DNA of 64,000 nt from Paraburkholderia ultramafica (GCF_902859915.1 NZ_CADIKK010000001.1:360818-424817), one strand, 5' to 3'; shown: positions 27,769-35,943, numbered from the stretch's first letter. Notes: a model not told the origin generated them from the sequence alone. Translations and numbers: made by a program.

Positions 27769-29016
27769 CTAGATCGCGCCGGCGGTACGCAACGCGCTGA
27801 TCTGTTCAGGCGAATAACCGAGTTCAGCCATCACTTCATCCGTATGTTCGCCGAGCAACGGCGAGCGTTTGACCTCGGTCGGACTATCGGACAGTTTGAT
27901 AGGATTGCCAACCGTCAGATACTTGCCGCGCGTCGGATGATCCACTTCGACAATCGTGCCGGTTTTGCGCAGCGAGGGCTCCTCGGCGATTTCCTTCATC
28001 GACAGAATCGGCCCGCACGGAATGTCGTACTTGTTGAGGATCTGCATCGCCTCGAACTTGGTCTTGGTCGTGGTCCAGCGCTCGATCTCGGCGAAGATAT
28101 CCTTCAGATGAGGCAGACGCGCTGCGGGTGTCGCATAGGCGGGGTCCGTCGCCCACTCTTCCCTGCCGATCACGTTGCAGATCTTCGCCCATACCGGTGC
28201 TTGCGTGATGAAGTAGATATAAGCGTTAGGGTCCGTCTCCCAGCCCTTGCACTTCAGAATCCAACCCGGCTGACCGCCGCCCGACGCATTGCCCGCGCGC
28301 GGCACCGCTTCACCGAACATCCCGTTCGGATATTGCGGATACTCTTTCATCGTGCCGGTACGTTCGAGACGCTGCTGGTCGCGCAGTTTCACGCGGCAAA
28401 GATTGAGCACGCCGTCCTGCATCGCGGCGAGCACGCGCTGACCGCGTCCGGTTTGCATGCGCTGATACAACGCCGTGACGATGCCGAGCGCCAGATGCAA
28501 ACCCGTGCCGCTGTCGCCGATCTGTGCGCCGGTCACGACGGGAGGCCCGTCGTCGAAGCCGGTGGTCGAGGCCGCGCCGCCCGCGCATTGCGCGACGTTC
28601 TCGTAGACCTTGCAGTCCTCATAAGGCCCAGGACCGAAGCCCTTCACCGACGCGACGATCATGCGCGGATTCAACTCCTGAATCCGCTCCCAGGTGAACC
28701 CCATCCGATCCAGCGCGCCTGGTGCGAAGTTCTCGACCAGCACGTCGCATTTCTGGATCAGCGCTTCGAGCACCTGCTTGCCTTCCGGGTTCTTCGTATC
28801 GATCGTGACCGAACGCTTGTTGTGATTGAGCATCGTGAAGTACAGGCTGTCCACGTCCGGGATATCGCGCAACTGCTCACGCGTGATGTCGCCTGCACCG
28901 GCCCGCTCCACCTTGATCACATCCGCGCCGAACCATGCCAGCAATTGCGTGCAGGTCGGCCCCGATTGCACATGCGTGAAATCGAGAATGCGCACACCGT
29001 CGAGTGCTTTGCTCAT
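27769..29016 (-). CDS. frc: formyl-CoA:oxalate CoA-transferase
   Basis: This 415-residue class III CoA-transferase moves CoA from formyl-CoA to oxalate. From memory it matches E. coli YfdW and Oxalobacter Frc almost throughout: [62 protein letters not shown], the catalytic Asp168 in QIGDSGTG, the flexible glycine loop GGGQPG (246-251) and [15 protein letters not shown]. Residue 48 is Gln as in YfdW rather than Trp as in Oxalobacter Frc. It lies 24 bp after the TPP enzyme gene, with which it would form an oxalate (or 2-hydroxy acid) module. Confidence 0.93.
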   Translation of the reverse strand: MSKALDGVRILDFTHVQSGPTCTQLLAWFGADVIKVERAGAGDITREQLRDIPDVDSLYFTMLNHNKRSVTIDTKNPEGKQVLEALIQKCDVLVENFAPGALDRMGFTWERIQELNPRMIVASVKGFGPGPYEDCKVYENVAQCAGGAASTTGFDDGPPVVTGAQIGDSGTGLHLALGIVTALYQRMQTGRGQRVLAAMQDGVLNLCRVKLRDQQRLERTGTMKEYPQYPNGMFGEAVPRAGNASGGGQPGWILKCKGWETDPNAYIYFITQAPVWAKICNVIGREEWATDPAYATPAARLPHLKDIFAEIERWTTTKTKFEAMQILNKYDIPCGPILSMKEIAEEPSLRKTGTIVEVDHPTRGKYLTVGNPIKLSDSPTEVKRSPLLGEHTDEVMAELGYSPEQISALRTAGAI

Positions 29017-29040
29017 GTTGTGTCTCCTGAAGGCTGCGAT

Positions 29041-30804
29041 TTACTTGTACATGGTCTGGTTCTTCGTGCCCGGCGCGTACTCGCGCGGGTCGACCCAAAC
29101 GTTGACCACCGCCGAACGGCCGGTGCGATGGATCGCTTCGCGGGCGCGCTGCAATGCGCCGGCGATCTGCGCGGGGTCGAGCACTTCCTCACCGTGGCCG
29201 CCGAGCATTTCGGCGAACTTGCTGAACGGCACATCGCTCAGCAGATTGCCGACGTTGCCGCGTTCGTCGCCGTATTTGGCAAGCTGGCCGTAGCGGATCT
29301 GGTTCATCGCCGAGTTGTTGCCGATCACCGCGAGATACGGCGCACCGAAGCGATTGGCGGTTTCCATGTCGAACGCGGTCATGCCGAACGAGCCGTCGCC
29401 GTAGTAGCACAGCACTTCCTTGTGCGGATGCGCGAGCTTCGCTGCGAGCGCGAAGCCGGTGCCCACGCCGAGCGAGCCGAGCGCGCCGGGATCCATCCAT
29501 TGGCCCGGGCGGCGCGGACGCACCGCTTGCGCGGAAATCGTCACGACATCGCCGCCGTCGCCGATGTAGACGGTGTCCTCGGAGAGGAACTCGTTGAGCT
29601 CGTAAGCGACGCGATACGGATGAATCGGTGTGCTATTCGATTTGAAGAGCGGCATCAGCTTTTCGGTCGCGCTCGCTTCGGCGTCCTGCAACTGCGCCAT
29701 CCACTTGCGGCGCGCCTGGCGCTTGTCGTCTTTCAGACGACCGCTCGCGGCCTGCAATACCGCCGCCAGAATCGCGCCCGGATCGCCGACCAGGCCGAGA
29801 TCGATATCGCGGTTCTTGCCGACCGTGCGGTAGTCCATGTCGATCTGCACGAGCGTCAGCTCTTTGCTGATGCGCTTGCCATAGCCCATGCGGAAATCGA
29901 ACGGCGTGCCGACGACGATCAGCACGTCCGCGTTCGCAAAAGCCTGCGAGCGCGTGCGGTCGAAGTGGTGCGGATCGCCCGGCGGCAACAGCCCGCGGCT
30001 TGCGCCGTTGAAATAACCGGGGATGTCGATGCCGCGCAGCAACGCGATCGCCTCTTCATGGCCGCGCGCGGTCCACACCTGCTGCCCGTACAGAATCGCG
30101 GGCCGCTCGGCATTCACGATGATGTCCGCGAGTTTCTCGATGTCGCGCGGATCACCGATCGATTTCGTCGACGCCCGATAGTGGCCCGGTTGCGGCACGA
30201 TCGCGCGCGTCAGCTCGACTTCGCGGTCGAGCACGTCGCGCGGAATTTCCAGGTAAGCCGGGCCAGGCGCGCCGTTGAAGCACTCGCGCGCCGCCATCGA
30301 GATCATGTCCGCCACCCGTTCGGTGCTCGACACGCTGGCGGCGAACCTGGTGATCGGCGCCATGATGTCGACGTGCGGCAGGTCTTGCAGCGAGCCCATC
30401 TTGTGCTGCGTCTGCGCGCCCTGTCCACCGATATGCAGGACCGGGCTCTCCGAGCGGAACGCCGTGGCGATGCCCGTCACCGCGTTCGTGCAGCCGGGGC
30501 CGGCGGTCGTGACCACGCAGCCGAGCTTGCCGGTCTGACGCGCGTAGCCGTCGGCCGCATGCGCGGCGACCTGCTCGTGGCGCACGTCGATGATGCGAAT
30601 CCCTTCGTCGACACAGCCGTCGTAGATGTCGATGATGTGGCCGCCGCACAGCGTGAAGATCGTATCGACCCCTTCGTTTTTCAGCGCCTTCGCAACCAGA
30701 TGGCCGCCCGAGATGACGCCGGCATTGCGCGTCTTCTGCCTGAGCGTGTCGTCGGCGGTCGTGCTGCCCATGCTTTGGTTCGGGGATGAAACAACTGCAG
30801 ACAT
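29041..30804 (-). CDS. TPP-dependent oxalyl-CoA decarboxylase / 2-hydroxyacyl-CoA lyase-like enzyme
   Basis: This 587-residue enzyme has the three TPP-enzyme domains. The catalytic Glu77 lies in VRHEQVAAHAADGYAR, and the TPP/Mg motif runs from GDG (469-471) to NN (496-497). AAGGAGACAACC precedes the ATG. Position next to frc suggests oxalyl-CoA decarboxylase, yet the canonical Oxc motif QQGDYEEMDQ is replaced by MGSLQDLPHVD, closer to 2-hydroxyacyl-CoA lyases (MGAFQEFPQVE) and IlvG-like proteins (NADVLIVVGTPFDFRMGYG). It would yield formyl-CoA from oxalyl-CoA, or formyl-CoA plus an aldehyde from a 2-hydroxyacyl-CoA. Acetolactate synthase is unlikely, as no small subunit is nearby. Confidence 0.85.
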   Translation of the reverse strand: MSAVVSSPNQSMGSTTADDTLRQKTRNAGVISGGHLVAKALKNEGVDTIFTLCGGHIIDIYDGCVDEGIRIIDVRHEQVAAHAADGYARQTGKLGCVVTTAGPGCTNAVTGIATAFRSESPVLHIGGQGAQTQHKMGSLQDLPHVDIMAPITRFAASVSSTERVADMISMAARECFNGAPGPAYLEIPRDVLDREVELTRAIVPQPGHYRASTKSIGDPRDIEKLADIIVNAERPAILYGQQVWTARGHEEAIALLRGIDIPGYFNGASRGLLPPGDPHHFDRTRSQAFANADVLIVVGTPFDFRMGYGKRISKELTLVQIDMDYRTVGKNRDIDLGLVGDPGAILAAVLQAASGRLKDDKRQARRKWMAQLQDAEASATEKLMPLFKSNSTPIHPYRVAYELNEFLSEDTVYIGDGGDVVTISAQAVRPRRPGQWMDPGALGSLGVGTGFALAAKLAHPHKEVLCYYGDGSFGMTAFDMETANRFGAPYLAVIGNNSAMNQIRYGQLAKYGDERGNVGNLLSDVPFSKFAEMLGGHGEEVLDPAQIAGALQRAREAIHRTGRSAVVNVWVDPREYAPGTKNQTMYK

Positions 30805-30816
30805 GGTTGTCTCCTT

Positions 30817-30963
30817 TGTCGATTGGAGTTGGCGCTTTAGCGGCTACTCCAATCCCATGCAAAGCTGTCGATTGGAGTTGGCGCTTTAGCGGCTACTCCA
30901 ATCCCATGCAAAGCTGTCGATTGGAGTTGGCGCTTTAGCGGCTACTCCAATCCCATGCAAAGC
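30817..30963 (-). repeat. three perfect 49-bp tandem repeats, each a potential hairpin, in the leader of the TPP-enzyme gene
   Basis: Units run 30817-30865, 30866-30914 and 30915-30963 and are identical base for base. Each contains 9-bp inverted arms (GATTGGAGT and ACTCCAATC) around GGCGCT-TT-AGCGGC, so the RNA could form a ~16-bp stem with two mismatches and a tiny loop. The innermost unit ends within 3 bp of the AAGGAG ribosome site of the downstream gene. Read on the minus strand, each unit also contains ATGGGATTGGAGTAG, a four-codon mini-frame. The lack of any base difference suggests recent expansion or strong gene conversion. Confidence 0.95.
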
Positions 30964-31061
30964 TGTTGCTGCTCAATCTTGTGCGACGGTTATCGACGGA
31001 CGCTTCCGCTTCGACATGCTTCCGTTGTCACCGACGTCCCGCTGACTTCGCTACGTACCGT

Positions 31062-31077
31062 ATGTGATATATCACAT
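31062..31077. promoter_or_regulatory. palindromic operator candidate for the GntR/FCD regulator
   Basis: ATGTGATATATCACAT is a perfect 16-bp palindrome. FCD-type GntR regulators typically bind short palindromes of this kind with a TGATATATCA-like core. It lies about 260 bp upstream of the TPP-enzyme start and about 300 bp downstream of the gntR stop, so it probably controls the minus-strand catabolic operon. Confidence 0.7.
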
Positions 31078-31220
31078 TCAATCAAGCTTAATTTCGAGAC
31101 GCGTCTGCGTTGGGGTTTTTGCTGCCGTGGCTTGCCAGTCAATGCTTTACGGCGAAACAGCGGTAGCGGCTTCAGATTAGTCTCGGGAAAACACTGAGTC
31201 GCGCCTTCGTTCATCCCATT

Positions 31221-31230
31221 TGATATATCA
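31221..31230. promoter_or_regulatory. second TGATATATCA operator candidate
   Basis: The same palindromic core TGATATATCA as at 31065-31074 occurs again 156 bp away, with one outer arm (TATG side, 31231-31235 on the minus strand) also conserved. Two spaced copies of one palindrome between the regulator and its likely target operon support a genuine operator pair and possibly looping. Confidence 0.65.
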
Positions 31231-31292
31231 CATACCATATTTTTAAGACCGTCAAGCGCGGTTTTTCCCTCCCCCGCCAGCGACACGCAAAC

Positions 31293-31330
31293 AAAAGGGC
31301 CCGCGGTGTTTTCACACCGCGGGCCCTTTT
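31293..31330 (-). terminator. rho-independent terminator of the GntR gene
   Basis: Perfect 17-bp arms (AAAAGGGCCCGCGGTGT and its complement) enclose TTTC. The A and T tracts on both sides make it work in either direction. It lies 39 bp beyond the gntR stop codon. Confidence 0.95.
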
Positions 31331-31368
31331 CAATCGCAACCTCAGTCAACCGCTCACGCAGCGGTCAG

Positions 31369-32088
31369 TCAATCCAGAAAATCGCAATTTGCCTCGACGA
31401 ACGCCGCCAGATCCAGCGAATGCTGGCGCACCAGCCGCTCGGCCAGTTCGGTATCGCGCTGCTCCAACGCCTCGATTATCCGCAAATGATCGACGATCGA
31501 GCGCGACGCGCGGTCGCTCTGCGAAATCGTCATGCGCCGGATTGCCCGCACGTGGATGAAGATGTTCTTGATCGTGTCGAGAATGATCTGCGACTTCGAC
31601 AACTCGACGATCGCCTGGTGAAACGCGATGTTCGCGTCCGAATACTCGGCGATGTGCTCGGCCGGCGTCGCGTCGCGGAAATTGTCGAACATATGGCGCA
31701 GGCGGGCGATTTCCTCATCCGTCGCGTGCAGCGTGGCCAGCCGCGCCGCCATGCTTTCGAGCGCCGCCCACATCTGGATCATCTCGACGATTTCGCGCTT
31801 GCTCTTGCGCACGATATAGATGCCGCGCCGCGGCACCATGCGCAGAAAGCCTTCCTGTTCGAGCAGCGTCATCGCCTCGCGCACCGGCGTGCGGCTTACG
31901 CCGAGCGATTCGCTCAGCACGCGTTCGTCGAGACGGATTTCTTCGCGATTCTGGTATATATCCGCGTCGGCAATCGCCTGGCGGAGCATCGCGTACGCCT
32001 GATCGCGCAAGCTCGCGCTCGCGCCGATCGGCTGCAATGACAAGGTCAGCGGTGTTGCCACTGTTTCAGTTTGAAGTTCTGACGACAT
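31369..32088 (-). CDS. GntR family regulator, FCD subfamily
   Basis: The 239 residues have a winged helix-turn-helix at about 28-95 (LRDQAYAMLRQAIADADIY, LSESLGVSRTPVREAMTLLEQEGFLRMVPRRGIYI). An all-helical FCD effector domain follows, with the metal/ligand pattern IAFHQAIVEL and later His residues (RRMTISQSDRASRSIVDHLRIIEAL). Such regulators usually bind a carboxylate and release DNA. Given the adjacent operon, oxalate, formate or a related acid is the likely signal. AGAGGCGATGA precedes the ATG. Its start overlaps a small upstream frame by 23 bp. Confidence 0.93.
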   Translation of the reverse strand: MSSELQTETVATPLTLSLQPIGASASLRDQAYAMLRQAIADADIYQNREEIRLDERVLSESLGVSRTPVREAMTLLEQEGFLRMVPRRGIYIVRKSKREIVEMIQMWAALESMAARLATLHATDEEIARLRHMFDNFRDATPAEHIAEYSDANIAFHQAIVELSKSQIILDTIKNIFIHVRAIRRMTISQSDRASRSIVDHLRIIEALEQRDTELAERLVRQHSLDLAAFVEANCDFLD

Positions 32089-32287
32089 TCATCGCCTCTG
32101 CTTGAACATGCGCGCGATACGGCGCGGGCACCGCTGCGCCGCGTTGCTCGCCCAGGCCGACGAAGCGGCCATGTTGCGATGCAAGCTGCGCGACCGGCTG
32201 CGGAATCCAGTCGGTCAACAGAACGGTGGCGGTAGCGCCCAAACCCACAAAAGCAATGGCGAACAGCACAAGAGGCACAAATTCCAT
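32066..32287 (-). CDS. possible small membrane protein, 73 residues
   Basis: CCGGAGTAACAG precedes the ATG, a good ribosome site. Residues 1-28 form one helix (MEFVPLVLFAIAFVGLGATATVLLTDWI), followed by a polar tail. The frame runs into the first 23 bp of gntR in another phase, compatible with translational coupling. I recognise no family. The spacing, the site and the helix argue for a real gene; the lack of known homologues and the short length leave it uncertain. Confidence 0.45.
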   Translation of the reverse strand: MEFVPLVLFAIAFVGLGATATVLLTDWIPQPVAQLASQHGRFVGLGEQRGAAVPAPYRAHVQAEAMNVVRTSN

Positions 32288-32669
32288 CTGTTACTCCGGA
32301 TGATTGAATGAACGAATGACTCAATCATATGCTGCAACGCCGCATTTATCAATATTCGGTATGTAGTATATCAGCGTATGTTGTTTTCACGTGACGTTTT
32401 CATTGCTCACGTTAGCACGCGACGGTCACCGCCGGTTCACCGGTTCGCCGCTTCGATCGAAGCGCCACCGCTCGGTGTAAACGCGCAAAACGCGCGCTAT
32501 GCGCGCAGTCGGGTCCGATGATCGCGCAATTTCACCCGAATGCGGATTGTGAGATCCGCCTCGCATCATTAACCTTCCGGACATCCTGCCACGGATCGAT
32601 TGCGGCCACCGCTCTGCCTGTGCCGCCCGATCCCATTCCGCAGTTCGAGAGTTTCAAGGAGACAGTGTG
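32288..32669. other. divergent intergenic region
   Basis: 382 bp between the small membrane-protein gene (minus) and the MHS transporter gene (plus). A weaker relative of the GntR operator is visible near 32355-32380 (GTATGTAGTATATCAGCGTATG), so the regulator may control its own promoter. The rest is GC-rich with no recognisable site. Confidence 0.45.
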
Positions 32670-33989
32670 ATGAGCACCATCATTCCGGCGGCCGCAACGG
32701 CCAACCACCGCACAGCGCGCAATCAGGCACGCAAGGCGGCGCTCGGCAGCTTCGTCGGCGCCGTGGTCGACTGGTATGACTTTCTGCTGTACGGCATCGT
32801 CGCCGCACTCGTGTTCAACGCCGAGTTCTTCCCGAAAGTCAGCCCGGCGATGGGCACGCTCGCCGCGTTTGCCACCTTCGGCGTCGGCTTTCTGTTCCGT
32901 CCGCTCGGTGGCTTCGTGTTCGGACACTACGGCGACCGTCTCGGACGCAAACGCATGCTGGTCCTCACCGTGATGATGATGGGCCTGTCGACCGCCGCGA
33001 TCGGTCTGCTGCCGGCCTTCTCCACGATCGGCTGGTGGGCGCCGGTGCTGCTCGTGACGTTACGCGCGATTCAGGGCTTCGCGGTCGGCGGCGAATGGGG
33101 CGGCGCGGCGCTGATGGCGGTCGAAAGCGCGCCGGAGAAGAAAAAAGCGTTCTATAGCAGCGGCGTGCAGGTTGGTTACGGCGTGGGCCTCGTGCTGTCG
33201 ACCGGGCTGGTCGCGCTGATCAGCCGCTCGATGGACAACGCATCGTTCCTGAGCTGGGGCTGGCGTCTGCCCTTCCTGTTCAGCGTGGTGCTGGTGCTGA
33301 TCGCGCTGTGGATCCGCTCGAGCATGGAGGAGTCGAAGGAGTTCGTCGAAAAAGTGGGCAAGCGTGGCGAGCGCAGCGTGCGCCTGCCGATCGTCGAAGC
33401 CCTGCTGCGCCATCCGAAGGCGTTCCTGCTGATCATCGCGCTGCGCCTTGCCGAGTTGTTCACGATGTACATCGTGACGGCGTTCGCGCTGAACTACTCG
33501 ACGGCGAACCTGCACATGCCGCGCGAATTCTTCCTGACGATCGGCCTGCTGGTCGGCGCGCTGAGCTGCGTGACGATTCCGTGCTTTGCGTTGTTCGCGG
33601 ACCGCTTCGGCCGCCGCCGCGTGTATATCATCGGCGCGGTGATTGGCATGTTGAGCGCGGTGCCGTTCTTCCTCGCGCTCGAAGCGCGCTCGACGCTGTG
33701 GATCGTGGTCTTCGCCGTGATGCTCGCGAACATTGCGCACGACATGGTGGTGAGCGTGCAGCAACCGATGTTCACCGAACTGTTCGGCACCGAGTATCGC
33801 TACAGCGGCGCGGGCGTGGGCTATCAGGTGGCGAGCGTGGTTGGCGGCGGCTTCACGCCGTTCATCGCGGTGGCGCTCGTCAGTTTTGCTGGCGGCTCGT
33901 GGCACCCGGTGGCCGCGTACCTGGCGGTCGGCTGCCTGATCTCGGTGCTCGTCGCGGCCAAAATGAAGGCCGGGCGCGCTATCGCCTGA
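32670..33989 (+). CDS. MHS-type MFS transporter
   Basis: 439 residues with 12 helices, starting at the ATG after AAGGAGACAGTG; the GTG directly in front is also in frame. The metabolite:H+ symporter signatures are VGAVVDWYDFLLYGIVAALVF, GFLFRPLGGFVFGHYGDRLGRKRMLV and LRAIQGFAVGGEWGGAALMAVE. The family imports small acids such as shikimate, alpha-ketoglutarate or proline/betaine. Its position opposite the GntR regulator suggests uptake of the compound the operon degrades. Confidence 0.9.
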   Translation: MSTIIPAAATANHRTARNQARKAALGSFVGAVVDWYDFLLYGIVAALVFNAEFFPKVSPAMGTLAAFATFGVGFLFRPLGGFVFGHYGDRLGRKRMLVLTVMMMGLSTAAIGLLPAFSTIGWWAPVLLVTLRAIQGFAVGGEWGGAALMAVESAPEKKKAFYSSGVQVGYGVGLVLSTGLVALISRSMDNASFLSWGWRLPFLFSVVLVLIALWIRSSMEESKEFVEKVGKRGERSVRLPIVEALLRHPKAFLLIIALRLAELFTMYIVTAFALNYSTANLHMPREFFLTIGLLVGALSCVTIPCFALFADRFGRRRVYIIGAVIGMLSAVPFFLALEARSTLWIVVFAVMLANIAHDMVVSVQQPMFTELFGTEYRYSGAGVGYQVASVVGGGFTPFIAVALVSFAGGSWHPVAAYLAVGCLISVLVAAKMKAGRAIA

Positions 33990-34343
33990 AACCAGCGAAT
34001 CGATCACCGCCCGGACGGGCCGGCGTGGCGCAGATGCCACCGCCGGCCCGTTTTGTCTTGGCGCTGCCGGTTCGGTTGAGGTGTCCGCACGGCGTGCCGC
34101 GATTCGGCAGATTGCGGTCGTATTTCACCAGGATAATGCCTTATGTCTTTAGGCCTCATATTGCAAATGCGAAGTTCGCGCCCTATCGTTCGGCAAAGCA
34201 AAATTCCGCGTGAATTTGCCCACGTATCATGAAAATAAAATTCATATATAGAGGACGCGAGATCCTGCACGCTTTACACTGCGCCGCCTAAGGCAATCGG
34301 TATGAAACGCCGATAACAAAGAATCCCTCAACGGAGACCGACG
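33990..34343. other. intergenic region before the second OFA transporter
   Basis: 354 bp. It contains the terminator at 34015-34054 and an AT-rich stretch (34225-34252) with the inverted repeat ATGAA-N7-TTCAT. That stretch is the best operator or promoter candidate for the OFA gene. A ~90-bp interval around 34130-34200 is also AT-richer than its surroundings. No gene is visible. Confidence 0.5.
34015..34054 (+). terminator. terminator after the MHS transporter gene
   Basis: Arms ACGGGCCGGCG (34015-34025) and CGCCGGCCCGT (34041-34051) are perfect complements, extended inward by TGGC/GCCA, and are followed by TTTTGTCTT. It lies 25 bp after the stop codon. Confidence 0.92.
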
Positions 34344-35747
34344 ATGAGCAGCATTACCGAGCCGGGCGGCCAGCCAGGCTCCGCCCCATTCTTTTCCAAA
34401 CAGGCCACTGTGGCGAAGCCGGGCTTTTCGCGCTGGATGGTTCCGCCCGCAGCCCTCGCCGTCCACCTGTGTATCGGCCAGGCGTACGCCTTCTCCGTGT
34501 TCAACGGCCCGCTGACCAAAGTGATCGGCATTACGCAATCCACCGCCAATGACTGGTCGCTGACCGCGCTCGGCTGGATCTTTTCGCTGGCGATCGTGTT
34601 CCTCGGTTTGTCGGCTGCCTTTGCCGCCAAATGGCTGGAACATGTCGGCCCGCGCCGCACGATGTTTACCGCCGCATGCTGCTTCGGCGGCGGCTTCCTG
34701 GTCTCCGCACTCGGCGTGTACCTGCATCAGATCGTGCTGCTCTATCTCGGCTACGGCGTGATCGGCGGAATCGGGCTCGGGCTGGGCTATGTGTCGCCGG
34801 TGTCGACGCTGATCCGCTGGTTCCCGGACCGCCGCGGCATGGCGACCGGCATGGCGATCATGGGCTTCGGCGGCGGCGCGATGATCGCCGCGCCTTTGTC
34901 GGTGGCTTTGATGAACCACTTCCGCAGCGCGACCAGCATCGGCGTGGCCGAGACCTTCGTCGTGCTCGGCATCGCGTACTTCATCTCGATGTCGATCGGC
35001 GCACTCGCGATCCGCGTGCCGGCCGCCGACTGGAAGCCGGACGGCTGGACGCCGGCCGCGACCAATCAGAAGAAGATGATTTCGCGTAACCACGTGCACA
35101 TCGACCAGGCGTTGAAGACACCGCAGTTCTATCTGATCTGGCTGGTGCTGTTTCTCAACGTGACGGCCGGCATCGGCATTCTCGGCCAGGCCTCGGTGAT
35201 GATCCAGGAGAGCTTCAAGAACACGGTGACGGCGGCTGCGGCAGCCGGATTCGTGGGCCTGCTGTCGCTCTTCAACATGGGCGGCCGTTTCGTGTGGGCC
35301 TCGGCGTCGGACTGGGTCGGCCGCAAGAACACCTACGTCATCTTCTTCGTGCTCGGTGCGGTGCTGTACTACCTCGTGCCGGGTTTCGCGGCTTCCGGCC
35401 AGATCGCATTGTTCGTGCTCGCCTACTGCGTGATCCTGTCGATGTACGGCGGCGGCTTCGCGACGGTGCCCGCATACCTCGCGGACATGTTCGGCACGGC
35501 GTTCGTCGGCGGCATTCATGGCCGTCTGCTGACGGCGTGGGCCGCCGCGGGCGTCGCCGGTCCGGTGCTGGTGAATTACATCCGTGCGTATGAAGTCGCG
35601 CACGGCGTCGCCAAGGCGGATGCCTACACGATGACCGTTCACATCATGGCCGTGCTGCTGGTGATCGGCTTTGTCTGCAACCTGCTGGTCAAGCGTGTGG
35701 ACGACAAGCACCACATGAACGACGCACAACTCGCCAAAGGCGCCTAA
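34344..35747 (+). CDS. oxalate/formate antiporter-type MFS transporter (OFA family), second copy
   Basis: 467 residues, 12 helices plus a polar N-terminus. OFA features: PPAALAVHLCIGQAYAFSVFNGPL, FLGLSAAFAAKWLEHVGPRRTM, GGIGLGLGYVSPVSTLIRWFPDRRGMATGMAIMGFGGGAMIAAPL and FNMGGRFVWASASDWVGRKNTY. It is only distantly similar to the OFA protein at 22702-24045. The stop is followed after 10 bp by the start of the small partner gene, with AAGGAG between. Oxalate, formate or a related monocarboxylate is the expected cargo. Confidence 0.93.
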   Translation: MSSITEPGGQPGSAPFFSKQATVAKPGFSRWMVPPAALAVHLCIGQAYAFSVFNGPLTKVIGITQSTANDWSLTALGWIFSLAIVFLGLSAAFAAKWLEHVGPRRTMFTAACCFGGGFLVSALGVYLHQIVLLYLGYGVIGGIGLGLGYVSPVSTLIRWFPDRRGMATGMAIMGFGGGAMIAAPLSVALMNHFRSATSIGVAETFVVLGIAYFISMSIGALAIRVPAADWKPDGWTPAATNQKKMISRNHVHIDQALKTPQFYLIWLVLFLNVTAGIGILGQASVMIQESFKNTVTAAAAAGFVGLLSLFNMGGRFVWASASDWVGRKNTYVIFFVLGAVLYYLVPGFAASGQIALFVLAYCVILSMYGGGFATVPAYLADMFGTAFVGGIHGRLLTAWAAAGVAGPVLVNYIRAYEVAHGVAKADAYTMTVHIMAVLLVIGFVCNLLVKRVDDKHHMNDAQLAKGA

Positions 35748-35757
35748 GGAGACTCGC

Positions 35758-35892
35758 ATGTCGACCGCTCACATTCAAACCGTGTTGCCGACCAGCAAGG
35801 CGAAGCTCGTCATCTTCTGGCTGTACGTGACGCTTCCGCTGGCATGGGGCGTGGTCAATACGATCTCGCAAGCGATGAAGCTGTTCAATTGA
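35758..35892 (+). CDS. MFS transporter small subunit, 44 residues
   Basis: AAGGAGACTCGC precedes the ATG. The peptide (MSTAHIQTVLPTSKAKLVIFWLYVTLPLAWGVVNTISQAMKLFN) has one helix and matches, from memory, the short protein regularly encoded right after OFA transporters. It probably associates with the transporter in the inner membrane. The exact role is not established. Confidence 0.85.
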   Translation: MSTAHIQTVLPTSKAKLVIFWLYVTLPLAWGVVNTISQAMKLFN

Positions 35893-35893
35893 A

Positions 35894-35943
35894 TGCCGCT
35901 GCGCACCCCGTTCGTTCAGACGACGGGGTGCCGGCAGCGGGCA
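35894..35943. terminator. large dyad between convergent genes
   Basis: GCACCCCGT and ACGGGGTGC form a stem, and outside it GCCGCTGC pairs with GCAGCGGGC. It lies directly after the small-subunit gene and before the 3' end of the autotransporter gene. There is no T-tract, so termination is only probable. Confidence 0.5.

Larger units (their letters stand above)
30964..31368. other. intergenic region with operators and terminator, no gene
   Basis: 405 bp between the repeat array and the GntR gene. It holds the probable promoter of the TPP-enzyme/frc operon, two palindromic operator candidates and the GntR terminator, described separately. The segment 30964-31060 shows no structure I can name. 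Confidence 0.6.

Noticed and set aside
27748..30789. Very long plus-strand frame (1013 residues) opposite frc and the TPP-enzyme gene
   Set aside because: It is Arg/His/Asp-rich antisense shadow; the minus-strand genes carry complete catalytic motifs.
29041..30804. Acetolactate synthase large subunit
   Set aside because: No small subunit gene is nearby, the gene is in an frc operon, and the active-site neighbourhood is closer to 2-hydroxyacyl-CoA lyases.
30817..30963. CRISPR array
   Set aside because: The 49-bp units are contiguous and identical, without variable spacers, and no cas genes are present.
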